The translations under genes were made by a program, and so were the position numbers. DNA of 64,000 nt. Source: Portulaca oleracea (taxonomy: Eukaryota; Streptophyta; Magnoliopsida; Caryophyllales; Portulacaceae). This document shows, piece by piece, positions 36,090 to 46,949 of this stretch (positions are counted from its first letter, which is position 1; each line of letters begins with the position of its first letter). Where the stretch lies: NCBI GenBank assembly GCA_029582165.1, contig CM055870.1, positions 18,726,332 to 18,790,331 of the forward strand, given 5' to 3'. The notes under the pieces were generated by a model that saw nothing but the letters and a program-made list of their open reading frames with translations, was not told the origin of the DNA and did no database searches.

Positions 36090-36342
36090 ATTGGAAGAGT
36101 TGGGGCTAATACATAAGTTAGCTACCAGTTTAAACCCAGATATTTCATCAACATCTTTAGTCTTAAATCATGTGCCCAAATAATGAAACATAGATTAGCA
36201 ACATGCATGTTTGTACAAATTAAAATCATTTGATTATTACTTTTAACACTCAAAGTTCACCCGCAAAGTACAATAATATTTTAAACACTTGGCTCCCCAC
36301 ACTTAAAATTGTCTACTCAGTATATCTTTGAAACAATGAATA
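36090..36342. other. Unassigned DNA downstream of the bHLH-like fragment
   Basis: No recognisable domain or repeat end. Confidence 0.4.
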
Positions 36343-37169
36343 GGATAGCAGTTTGAGTAGCGGATAATTGTCACGTTAGCGGATAGCGGTTGAATATTAG
36401 GAGATAGCTGATAACTACTTCTAATGAATGTGTTCGGTAAAATTAGCGGTTATGCTAGCCGATAAATATAAAATTACCAAAAAGGATATGACTATCATTT
36501 ATTATTGTTGTGATTTTTTCATTTGTGCGGCAAAATGAAAGATAACGATATGTAAATTTTGGTAAAGAATTAATAAATAATAAAAGTGATGATTATCACA
36601 GAAAGAGTTTTCATCCATGGGACAGATTCAAAAGGAAAAGGCGCAATCATCAACGACATTCATCCATGAGAACACCCAGTTTCCCTGCCCAGAAGAAGTC
36701 CTCCACGTCCTCCATAAATTCCAACTATAACTGAACAAATAAGTAAAGCTCTTCATAAGTTCAGTTTAGATCAGATCAAAGATGCAATTTGGTAAAATTA
36801 TAAAAATATGGAGAGATATCTATCCAGAAAATCATGATATGATCCATGTTAAAAGCCATGGAAGCGGCAACTAAGAGTTTAGGGATGACTGGGGAATACA
36901 GTTGGTGGTATAGTGAGGGTTTGGTGGTTTTATAGTAATGTCAAAGGTAGTAATATGTGAAAAAAGACAAGGGCAATTTTGGAATGCATTTCTCTAAACG
37001 CTACTCAAGTAAGCAGACGTTACTATTAATAACGTTTACAAAATCAGGTCTCAAACGCTATTTATCGGTTGATAACGCTACCTTACCGAATACCTACAAT
37101 TTAGCAAAGTGGCATTTTAATATATTTAAACGTTAAACGCTATGATAAACGCTACTGTCGAACAGGACC
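36343..37169. mobile_element. Probable MITE-like DNA transposon with subterminal inverted repeats
   Basis: The right end reads GAACAGGACC followed by TTA, a Harbinger/Tourist-like end. Inverted similarity links 36428-36470 (GTTCGGTAAAATTAGCGGTTATGCT) with the complement of about 37059-37100. The left end is degenerate and has no matching TTA, so the boundaries are approximate. Confidence 0.45.
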
Positions 37170-37172
37170 TTA

Positions 37173-38590
37173 GTAAGAGCTCTTATAAGTTGCTATCTTG
37201 AGAAGAAGATAGATAGAGAAAAGATAGAAGAGAGAGCCTAAGTGAGAAAATTGAAAATGGATATTAACATACAGATAGCCAACTCATTAACTTACATCTT
37301 TTTAAAAATAGTTTGGTAATGTTTTGAGGTTTTGAGTTGTTGCTAAATTGGGCACCCCTATTACAATTTTTAGGGAAATTTTTTACGGTGTTCAGTTACT
37401 CCAATCAAGAAAAATTTCTCCCAATTATATTAGTGAATCTACATGAATGGAGGATAGCTGTTTAATTTGTAAAATGATATGAGTAAGGAGACATTAAAGC
37501 AAGGTCTGGTGACCCATGAATGCATAAAATTGGGTAAGTGGTACAGAGCCGGAAGAGCCCTAATTAGAAAGAAGTGTTCCGGAATCATGGAAATGAGTAT
37601 CTTTAGGTGTGGATGGTCCCACCCATGAAAAGGACGAAAAAGTAAGAAAATGAATTTCTTTACACAGTAGACAGTGAGTAGTACTACTGCCCAATGGAAA
37701 TTAAAGCTGGTGGAAACAGAATGAGGATGCGACAGTACATGAAACATGTGCCACCTGGCACCTGTTTAGGGCGTTTTATAGCCTGCACCCAAGATAACAT
37801 TATTGCTGTTGCAGTTGATATTTGCTTTTTTAGGTAAAAACCAAATCCAACCATTCATGGCTAATACTAGTTTGAATTTTTTTTCCTAAAAATAATAGTA
37901 TATTTTAAAGTAAGACAATTTCTGTATATTTGGTCGGTTGAATTATTAATCATTTTTCCAACCACATTTTCAAATAGTAGGAAAAAAGATGGTAACAAAA
38001 AAATTTCAATCATTTTAACAAAATTAGTTTGAATTTCCAATCTTTTTTTCCCACAAAATTTTTTTGAAAATAGTTGGAATATGAAATGGTTGCTAAAATG
38101 GTCGGTTTTTCCAACCATTTTAAATTGGTTGGAAAAAAATGGTTGGTAATACACTTATTTTTAATAGTGGGTATGGTATGGTATCGAAGAATTATGGTAA
38201 GTATGAAAAAATATAACAAATATGGTGCGAAATCACACAAAAGAACAAGGCCGTAATTACCTTACCTTCCATCCCCAATCAATTTGATATACCCTAATAT
38301 GCAATTTATACAAGCTCTATAAGCTGTGTTCTACCTTATTCACTCATAAAGTTAAGATTATTTACTGTGGAACACATGTATGTTTTGAAAATTTATAATA
38401 TATATTTCCCTAATAAATACACACACACATGTATATTTATTATTGAAATGTCGTTTTATATTTAGAAAAGTATAAAACCCTAAAGTATCATTTATTTTAG
38501 GAAGCACGTATAGCGATTTCCAGCTTTCGGCAATTACGGTAATTCATGCGATGTGTATCGTACATGTGGCATGACCAAATCTCATACATC
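37173..38590. other. AT-rich intergenic DNA with an inverted-repeat patch
   Basis: 37866-38169 contains several GGTTGGAAAA and TTTTCCAACC phrases and ends TTTAATAGTG. It resembles a decayed CACTA-type MITE, but the left end and target duplication are not convincing. The rest shows nothing. Confidence 0.4.
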
Positions 38591-38594
38591 GATT

Positions 38595-38697
38595 TTATTT
38601 ATTTTCAAATTCTGAAAAAAGTTAAAGTTATGAGATTTGAACTTGCAACCTATCTTATAAGAAACAAATCCCTACCCATTAAACCATATGTCTTTCA
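38595..38697 (-). mobile_element. Probable tRNA-derived SINE
   Basis: On the minus strand TGGTTTAATGGGTAG resembles a pol III box A. About 30 bp downstream GGTTGCAAGTTCAAATC resembles box B. The spacing fits a tRNA-derived SINE head. The sequence does not fold as a complete tRNA, and the tail is an A/T-rich stretch without a clear end or target duplication. Confidence 0.5.
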
Positions 38698-38739
38698 CTG
38701 ATTATTTTTGCAATATTTTGGTATTGTATACAGCACACC

Positions 38740-39110
38740 TTGAAATCTAAGTTTCAAAACCCTTCTGCCTTCCACGATTGACGATGCCCCTGGTAATTGT
38801 CTCTGCCGTTTGACGCAGCACGACTTCTCACCGCCATTGCCGGCCAGTTTTCCAGTACCAATTTTCGAACGATCGGATGTCATTAGTGCCGAAGAACAAC
38901 GATGTTCTCAAACACCAAGCCATGTAGAGCGCGATTTCATTTCGTTTTTTTCCACAATCGTTTTGGATGGCAGCGAGGGTAGCATATCGGGAGTGGCTGG
39001 TCTCGAGATTGCATTCGAGCGAGGGAGACTTGGCCACGGGAATATTTCTCGCAGTAGTTGTATCTCCGGCGAAAGGTCGCCGGAAACAATGGAGGTCGGT
39101 GAATTTGTTT
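38740..39110. other. GC-richer island of unknown origin
   Basis: About 370 bp clearly richer in GC and CpG than its surroundings. It has open frames on both strands (132 codons on plus from 38810, shorter ones on minus) but no recognised domain. It may be a gene or transposon fragment. Confidence 0.35.
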
Positions 39111-39114
39111 CAAT

Positions 39115-40469
39115 CTTTTCATCTGGTATCCATTATAATCTATTAAATATATTAAAACACAAGCTCCTAACTCCTAAGGAAAATCTAAACCTAAAAGAAA
39201 TAATTTAGAAGGTTTGGTAAATTCGAAAGCAAATTCCAAACCAACATAATTTATTATTAAATTCATAAATATAATATTAATAAAAATGAAAAAGAAATAC
39301 CTAAAGTCATTCATAAGTTACCAATATTTAATGCATACAAAATTAGAACATTTTAAATTTTTCAAAAAAGGAAAAGAAATACATAAGGTCATACATACAT
39401 AAATTACAAATATCTAATACAAAACTAGAACAATTTTTACTTTTCTTTTCATTAATTTACCATTATAATATTATGACCAGAACCCTAGAAATAGAATATA
39501 ATAATAGATACTAAAATAAAATTTTCAGGAAAAACACTGTTTCGTATTCTTTTTAATAACTATCTTAGAAAATAAAACTTTTGATTGAACCTACTATATA
39601 TACTTTTAACAATAAAAAATTTAAATTATATGCAAGCTATCAAAACAAGAATAAGAAATTGAAATAAATATAGATTAAAAAGTTGAATAAGAGATTAAAA
39701 GCCACGTAATATATAATGGAAAATAATAAGAAAGTAGAATTGTCACGTAGTTGTTGCCATAACAGTTTTTCAAAAAAACAAGCTTCCTTCTTAAGACGAA
39801 AAATAAAATTAAAATATTTATCCATAATCGTTATGTTCATGAAATAAAATAAACTCAAATGATAGTTTAACCATAAAAAATAATATTTTTATAAGATTGG
39901 ATTAATAATTATTATAAAATTACTCTAGAAAATAAATATTATTCATAGTTAACAAATAAGTCCTTGAAAAATTAATTTTTAATTAATTATACATATTTTT
40001 TACAATTTAAAAATCAAAATTTAATATTTTAGAAAATAGATAATTACCGTAATTGTCAAAAATTGAAAATTACCTTACCTTTTTGGTACTTAAAATCCTA
40101 AGAAAATAAATCAGAACAATTTATGGAATTTATAAATATGCTAAGTCAAAACACATTTGATAACTGCATTGGAAGGTTCTATCGAACTTAATCGTTTAGT
40201 GAATATTATGGAGATAAGGTTATTTACTTTAACGTCCTATTATTCTTTAACTTGGTAGGATTATCTTTGCCTAACATAACATTGTATGACTTACATTAGC
40301 TTACCATCCAAAAGAACATGAATGACTTTTGGATAATTTATATTTAAAATTCTTATTTAACTCGTAAAATTTATTTAAAAATAAAAACAAAACAGACAAC
40401 TCATATTTACCTCCCTCCACTACTTTCCTTACCTAATTTTCTTAACCTAACCTTACCTTACCTAATTTA
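39115..40469. other. AT-rich intergenic DNA
   Basis: Nothing recognised. Confidence 0.5.
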
Positions 40470-40654
40470 GGCACTGTTCTTTTATACAGTAGAATTGCGG
40501 TGCGGTAAGTTGCGGTAAGTTGTGTTGGAAAATAATAAATGAGTTTGATATATAAAAAGGTAAATAGTAAATTACGGTACATTGCGCTGAGTTGAAGTTG
40601 ATTGTGATAAATTGCGGTGCGATAAGTTGCGGTACTGCATAAAAGAACGGGGCC
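40470..40654. mobile_element. Tourist-like (PIF/Harbinger) MITE, TSD TTA
   Basis: The left end GGCACTGTTCTTTTATACAG pairs with the complement of the right end (GGCCCCGTTCTTTTATGCAG). TTA flanks both sides (40467-40469 and 40655-40657). The 185-bp interior contains repeated TTGCGGTGCGGTAAG-type phrases and no coding potential. Confidence 0.75.
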
Positions 40655-40915
40655 TTAATCTTAGACTCTTAATTAAAGAACATGTCCTAAATCTCCTTCA
40701 AGCCCTTGAATATTCGATATTTACTTGTGTTATTTTTTAATTTTTTTTATCATTTACATGATATATTATATGCTTTAATTTCCATCCATTTAAACACGTT
40801 TTGAATGAAAATATATAAAACTAGTTATTATTAATTTAAAATACATATACATCATTGAATTGTCATATTTAGTCCACGTGGCTACAGGAAGAATGGCTGG
40901 TTGAGTTCCCTAGTC

Positions 40916-41235
40916 GGGTACCGTAACTTTTAGTGAAATGTTTTTCACGTACCTCAACTTTTTAAAACTCATTTTGAGATACCTTTATTGTTTGGATTAG
41001 AAATTATTAGATGTTTTTTTATCATCAATTTGATTAAGTAACCAAAATACCTTTATTCTTCCATTTTTTAAGAAATACCCTTAAAAAAGAAGAATAAGGG
41101 TATTTCGGTCACTTAATAAAATTGATGGTCGAAAAAGCACCAAATAATTACTAACCCAAAGAATAAGGGTACCTCAAAATTAGTTTTGAAAAGTTGAGTT
41201 AATAAAAAATAGTTTCCCAAATATTAAGTACCTCC
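40916..41235. mobile_element. Foldback element (long inverted repeat)
   Basis: The left arm (about 40916-41065) and the complement of the right arm (about 41075-41235) match along most of their length. Shared phrases are CTCAACTTTT(T/C)AAAACT, TTTTGAG(A/G)TACC and ATCAATTT(G/T)ATTAAGT. There is almost no loop. No clear target duplication was found. Confidence 0.65.
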
Positions 41236-42734
41236 AAATAATTTTTTGATCCTATTGGTTGGTCCGTCCTTCCAAGTCTGGCCTCTGTACATCTACTGCT
41301 CAGAAATTGAAGAGATTCCAGTGCCCGACAGTAAAATCAACATTATTACTGGTTATTGAGATTCGAAAATCCAGCTTCCAACCTGTAAAAAGAAAGTTTT
41401 CATCCCCAGTTTAAGCTACCCAGCGAAGTGGATCATATAGTAGAATAGCCAAGTTTAGTTGGAGTTTCAAAGCAATTCTCCGTCGGCAACTTCAGATCCA
41501 ACCTTCAGCAGGTAACCAACTAATTAACTCCACATTTGAAAACCCTTCTTCTGATTCTCTTTGTTAATTTATGCTCTTTCTTCATCTTCTTTCTGCGTTT
41601 AATTTACGTGGCACTTTTTGTTCACATATTAAATTTCAGCTTCTAAATTTACATTATTAGTGTTCTATACATACATAATTAAATGTTTTTAATTTTTCCT
41701 CATAGTTCATGATGCAATTGTTTTTAATTTTCCATCTTTGTTCTTCATATTATTGGAAAATAAGCTATCATTAGCCAATAAAATATAGTTTCTCTTACCA
41801 TTATACTTCAACTATTAAAGAAAGCTATCTCAAATTAAAGAACTTTAGCTGGAGGCATTAATATATCATATGAAAAAGTTTGTATGTTTTGATATCATTT
41901 TTTTTCCTGCAACATAAGAAAATGGTAATAAGATGCCAACCCTACATAATTAAAATCTTGAAAATCCAACTATAAGCTCAAATCATCAATTAAAAAGGCA
42001 AAATTTATAAACATATTTAAAAGAAACTACTTAAGATAGTTCTATATTTAGATGAAAAAGTTTTAGATGTACGTATGCTCAAAAGTTTATCTCAGAAACA
42101 ATTATAGTTATAAATACTATTATTTTAAAAAATTAATAGCCATATTTGTAATAATAGAGTTGTGAAACTGTTGATTGAACATGATTATTCACTTGAAAAC
42201 TGATGTGAAGTTTAGTAGTTTTGGATATAGATTTTCAAGTGATTTAATTAATTAAATGGATTGACAATTTAGGGTTTATATTTATACTCGGACCGAAATT
42301 CCAAACCCAAATTGGACCAAATGGTAATCAGTCTAGTCCTTTCAGGTTTCGATCTGGGTTGGTCTAAGACCGAAATAGCCCAAGCCGGTGGAAACTCAAT
42401 CGTTTTAGATCTTTTTTTTCCAAGTACACAATATAAAAATGGTGAAAATAGAATATTAATTTTAAGTTGTGTTTCATATATTATTATGTCACGTTAGGAA
42501 CTAGCATTAGCAACATAATGTACGTATTCTGTTAAAAAAGGAGTGACATAATATTTGATCACAATATAACATCTTTTCGTTATAGTATTGAATCTAATTA
42601 TTATTTATCATATTACTTAATATCCTGGCACTAAAAAAACAAAACGTTACACATAAATTGTCAAGTTTAGAGAGAATGTTATGTCTTTCTTTAATTTGCA
42701 TGGTAAATTAACTAAGTCTGTCCAAACTCTAATG
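41236..42734. other. AT-rich intergenic DNA with a possible untranslated exon
   Basis: 41420-41512 is less AT-rich and ends CAGCAGGTAACC, which could be a 5' UTR exon with a splice donor. No coding sequence follows. The remainder is featureless. Confidence 0.35.
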
Positions 42735-43214
42735 TGCAAGGATCGTCTGTCAGAAACCTCTGCGGTCGACATGTGCGCTTGAGGAATGGATTGGAACATA
42801 CTCTATGCCTTGCAAGTGAACAAGCCTAAGAGTTTTCAAGACTTGGTGACACAAGCTCCTGATATGGAGTTTACGATTGCCAACCATGGAAAACATTCTA
42901 ACAATAGTGTGTCTACAATTGCTTATGAAGACATGCCAAGAAGATACCCTGTGATTGAAGAAAATGACTATTGTTTTTCTAACTCTGATGCACCAGAAAT
43001 GTTGGACAAACTCCTTGAGAAGGGACTCATAGAACTCCCTGAGCCGAAGCGCCTTGAAGAAGTAGGAAGAGTAAGCAATCCTAGGTATTGCAAGTACCAC
43101 AGGATTGTCAACCACCCACTAGAGAGATGCAGAGCATTCAAAGAGAAAGTCATGCAGCTGGTGAAGGAAGGGAAAATCACACTAGATAAAGAAGACACTG
43201 ACGAGTCTGACTAG
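42735..43214 (+). pseudogene. Gag C-terminal fragment of the Tat-lineage element
   Basis: The frame covers LSETSAVDMC, a TGA at 42780-42782, then GMDWNILYALQVNKPKSFQD and APDME. It continues to the CKYHRIVNHPLERC cluster and KEKVMQLVKEGKITLD, ending at 43214. This run of motifs is characteristic of Tat/Ogre Gag, including its unusual C/H cluster in place of a classic zinc knuckle. Confidence 0.8.
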
Positions 43215-43289
43215 ACGCGATGCGCGCAAAGAGAAAGGGCACCCTAGGGGGCAAAGAACAGTCACCTAAAAGAAAAAGAGACTCAAGAA

Positions 43290-43870
43290 ACAAAAACTTT
43301 CAAGTGATCGTCATAGACTTCCAAGTCATCATAAAAAAAAAAAAAACTCCCAAGTACACAAGGACTTCCAAGTCACCACCAATGACTCTCAAGTCAATCT
43401 CATCAAGAGACTCCCAAGTTGACACACAAGACTCACAAGTCTATTAAATGACCAAAGACTTCCCAGTCACCACCAATGACTCCCAAGTCAACCTAATCAA
43501 GAGACTCCTAAGTTGACACACAAGACTCACAAGTCTATCAAATGACCAAAGACTTTCAAGTCATCACAAGAAAAAGACTCTCAAGTCATCATCAATAGAC
43601 TTCCAAGTTATCTTCAAAGACTCTCAAGTCGCTATCAAAGACTTTCAAGTCGCTACAAAGGAACATTTGTGTCAAAAGACTTCTAAGTCACGATTGACCA
43701 AGAACGCACGCTCTGAAGTTAGCTAAATCCCAGACTCTTAATTCATCAAGTACGTGGACTCTTAAGTCATATATCTCATAAACTCATAAGTCATTCATTT
43801 ATATGAGTGTAGTGCCAACATACATGTTCAAGTCACGTCCATCTTTCGACATCTAGATGTACAAGCAACG
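43290..43870 (+). repeat. Minisatellite of GACTYCCAAGTC-type units
   Basis: Dozens of loosely spaced copies of GACT(T/C)(C/T)CAAGTC, 15-20 bp apart. Each copy is an imperfect palindrome (arms GACT and AGTC). The same motif recurs in the LTR of this element at 45645-45865. Confidence 0.8.
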
Positions 43871-43974
43871 TACATTGTGTAGCCTCACAAACCTGCAAAA
43901 ATAAAAAAGGAGGAAAAAAAAAGTTTGTGGACTCTCAGAGGAGTTAGTCATTCTGGCATGCGCCGGGTAAGCCG

Positions 43975-44510
43975 ACTCGTCACCTCCAATAAGGACAAGC
44001 TCCTCTATGCAAAAGCGGAGCTCGTAACCCTTGTCTTTGGTAGTGTCGGGGTCTTTAAAAAATTTTCCCGACTCTTTACCTCAACAAGGACAAGCTCCTC
44101 TACGCAAAAGCGGAGCTTGCAACCCTTGTCTTTGGCAGTGCCGGGGTCTTAAAAAATTTTTCCCGACTCCTTACCTCAACAAGGACAAGCTCCTTTATGC
44201 AAAAGCGGAGCTCGTAACCCTTGTCTTTGGCAGTGCCGGGGTCTTAAAAAATTTTCCTGACTCCTTACCTCAATAAGGACAAGCTCCTCTATGCAAAAGC
44301 GGAGCTTGCAACCCTTGTCTTTGGCAGTGCCGGGGTCTTAAAACATTTTCCTGACTCCTTACCTCAACAAGGACAAGCTCCTTTACGCAAAAACGGAGCT
44401 TGCAACCCTTGTCTTTGGCAGTGCCGGGGTCTTAAAAAAAGTATCCGACTCCTCACCTCCAACAAGGATAAAATCCTCGCGCAAAAGCGAAGTGGAGACT
44501 GTTATCCTTG
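43975..44510 (+). repeat. Six tandem repeats of about 95 bp
   Basis: AAGGACAAGCTCC-type phrases occur at 43991, 44086, 44181, 44275, 44370 and 44464, a period of 94-95 bp. Each unit carries GCAAAAGCGGAGCT, CCTTGTCTTTGGCAGTGCCGG and a CCCGACTCC phrase. The open frames across it are a by-product of the repeat. Such arrays are known in Tat elements and can seed satellites. Confidence 0.9.
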
Positions 44511-45531
44511 TCTTGATGTTTTGATTATCCTTGTCTTTGGCGGTACTCGGTCCTCCAAAAATCGCCCAGACTCATCACATCAAGAAAAATAATCAGCTCT
44601 ACGCCAAAGTGGAGTCTGTTATCTTTGTATGCAGTGATATTCGTCTTGATATCTACAAAAAGAAAAGCATTGTCAGCAATAAAGAGGGAGTCTTGTCAAG
44701 TAGAAGCAGGTTCATATTTTGTCTTGTTAAATATCTAGTATGGTTACGAGGAAAGAAGACCAAAGACCAAAAAACAAAAAAATAGCAATCAGTATATGAA
44801 ATTTATGTCCAAAGAAGAGTTGTTAAATCAAGTTTGGTGTACCATTCATGAATTGGGCGTTACATTTACCCACGTGAAGATATAGGACATTGTGGTAAAG
44901 GAAAAAGGCAAAACAAAGAAAATGAAAAGGGGTACAAGACTTTAATCTCTAAATTGAGGTGCATAGTGGATTAATACTGATCACCAAATTGAAGTGTCGC
45001 TTCTCCAACCAATGATCTGGATCTCCAAGCACTTAATCTATTATGCTTTACATGTTATGCTCCAACGCTCTATAAATGAAGTGTAAGGCGGGCTTAAGTT
45101 TGTAAACTAAAGATTTTGATCGCAATTTGGGAAATCTCGTGCCTAAATATAAGCAGAATTTTTGGAAAAGATAATGGCTATCAAGTGAGTTGATCATTGA
45201 CCAAAGTAATGATGATTGAGTTCTAGTCTCGATCCTTAATATTAGGAAGCTTTTGAAGATATTGCATAATAAGTTAAATTGACAATGCAATAAATCAAGA
45301 GGACTATCTACAAAGACAGGTTGAAAAAAAAAATGTCAAGACAAGTACAAGATACTATTTGTCAAAACATCAGTCATGCTCAAACACTTGACCATGTACG
45401 TGACCCTCCAGCGACAAAATGACGGACCAAGTCAAAAACCTAGCTCGCAAGACAAGTCAAATAAAGTGTCGAGACGTCGATTGTGCTTAAACACATGACA
45501 GTGTACACGATCTAGTCTCGAGGGGGCAATT
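44511..45531 (+). other. 3' non-coding region and polypurine tract of the Tat fragment
   Basis: No ORF. One more degenerate repeat unit lies near 44515-44620. The region ends in CTCGAGGGGGCAAT immediately before the LTR. Confidence 0.6.
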
Positions 45532-46211
45532 TGTAGACACTAAAAAAATCAAAATAGTGTCAAATTATAAAATAAATTAAGTTGATTATTTTGGTTGGTC
45601 CAAATTAATTAATTTAATATATTTTAAGGGAAATTGACTCGAGCTGACTCCCAAGTTAAAGCTCGGACGACTGCCAAGTCAGAGTCGAATCGACTACCAA
45701 GTCAAGACCAAAGTGACTACCCAGTCAAAGTCAAATGGATTGTCAAGTCAGTCCATACCCAAGGCCCGGACAACGGTCCACAAAGACTACCAAGTCAAAA
45801 TTAAATGGACTGTCAAGTCCACCCAAACCCAAGGCCCAGTCAACGGCCCAAGAAGTCTAACAAGTCACCCAAGAGAGGGAGTCTCTCCTCTATAAATAGA
45901 ACTCTACTCACTCTCATTTAAGGGGATAGAAGGATCAAACTCTCAAGAATACTTTATCTAGAATTAAACAACAAACACTACATTATGTGTCGTTTGTTCT
46001 AGAGATTCAACACAAACTTGATCGAGATTCAAGCTGCATCTGCCCTCCTTAAAGAAGACTATAGAGATCGAATCAGAGGAATATTTTTATTTGTTAATCT
46101 TGTAACAAATATTATAGAAATTGTACCCAAATTCTTTGAAATCAATACAAATTATATTTGTCCATTTTTTCTTGTCTTTATTTATTATAGACTCGAAAAT
46201 TTGTGGTTACA
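45532..46211 (+). repeat. 3' LTR of the Tat fragment
   Basis: About 680 bp, from TGTAGACAC after the polypurine tract to GTGGTTACA. GACTNCCAAGTC palindromes fill 45645-45865. They are followed by TATAAATA at 45891-45898. The 3' boundary is inferred from the TGTA/TACA ends only. Confidence 0.7.
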
Positions 46212-46225
46212 AGTACCATTAGAGG

Positions 46226-46770
46226 GTGGCCATTCCAAGGGTGTAAATGTTTAGATATCTAGGTTCTGTCTTACAAAGTTGGTTGAAAAAAAAGTAGAAA
46301 GTGGCATCAATAGGGTTGTTTGACAGGAAAATTCTACTTGAGTTTAAGCGTAAGGTGTATCTTAGGGTAGTTAGATCAGTGATACGGTATGGCTCAAAGT
46401 TTTGGGCGACTAAGGAGATACATTTCCATAGGTTGGGTGTGACAAAGATGAAGATGTTCCGGTGGATATGTTGGTATACTAGGTTGGATAGGATTAGAAA
46501 TGTTGTATCACTTGTATGTCGAGCTAAATTAGGGGTAACACCAATTGAGGATAAGTTGAGAGAGATTAAACTGAGATGGTTTAGGCATGTTCATAAGAAA
46601 AGTGAGGATGCCCTAGTTAGGAGGTGTGAAGGAATTGGGATATCCCCTGGGCATTAGGATGTAAGAGAGCTAAGAAGTCCTTGAGGAGGTGATTAGAGCT
46701 GATATAACGTACTTGTACTTAGCAGAAGACATGACACTAGATAGGATAGTTTGAAGGGGTTAACACTAGG
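46226..46770 (+). pseudogene. LINE reverse-transcriptase C-terminal fragment
   Basis: The frame shows FRYLGSVL, DRKILLEFKRKVYLRVVRSVIRYGSKFWATK, KMKMFRWICW and LRWFRHVHKK...ALVRRCEG. This is the conserved region downstream of the RT domain in a widespread plant and animal LINE family. It starts abruptly after the Tat LTR and ends without a poly(A) tail, so it is a fragment. Confidence 0.8.
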
Positions 46771-46949
46771 GTGGTCAGGTGGTTACTAGTGTAATGTTCT
46801 TTACCTTGGTTTGTTCTCTTATCTCTCCTATTTGATTGTGTTGTCTAAATACATTTAGCTCTTCCTCCACTGCTCAAAGCACACAAATATGTATCTCTTT
46901 ACTTCCCCAAGTTTCTTGATGTTTTAGTCTTTCTCAATTTTTTTATCGA

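Larger units (their letters stand above)
42735..46211 (+). mobile_element. Tat-lineage gypsy fragment (Ogre/Retand-like): gag end, repeats, 3' LTR
   Basis: A Gag C-terminal region is followed by two tandem-repeat zones, non-coding DNA, a GAGGGGGCAAT polypurine tract and a 3' LTR starting TGTAGACAC. No protease, RT or integrase is present, so either pol has been deleted or this was a non-autonomous derivative. The 5' end is missing. Confidence 0.75.

Noticed and set aside
37866..38169. Possible CACTA MITE ending TTTAATAGTG
   Set aside because: The left end reads TACTAG rather than CACTA and the 3-bp flanks (TAA and GGT) differ, so the ends cannot be supported.
38595..38697. Functional tRNA gene on the minus strand
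   Set aside because: Box A- and box B-like phrases are present, but a complete acceptor stem and anticodon arm cannot be formed; a SINE fits better.
43925..44276. ORFs over the 95-bp repeats
   Set aside because: The frames are repeats of the array unit in two registers and do not continue beyond it.
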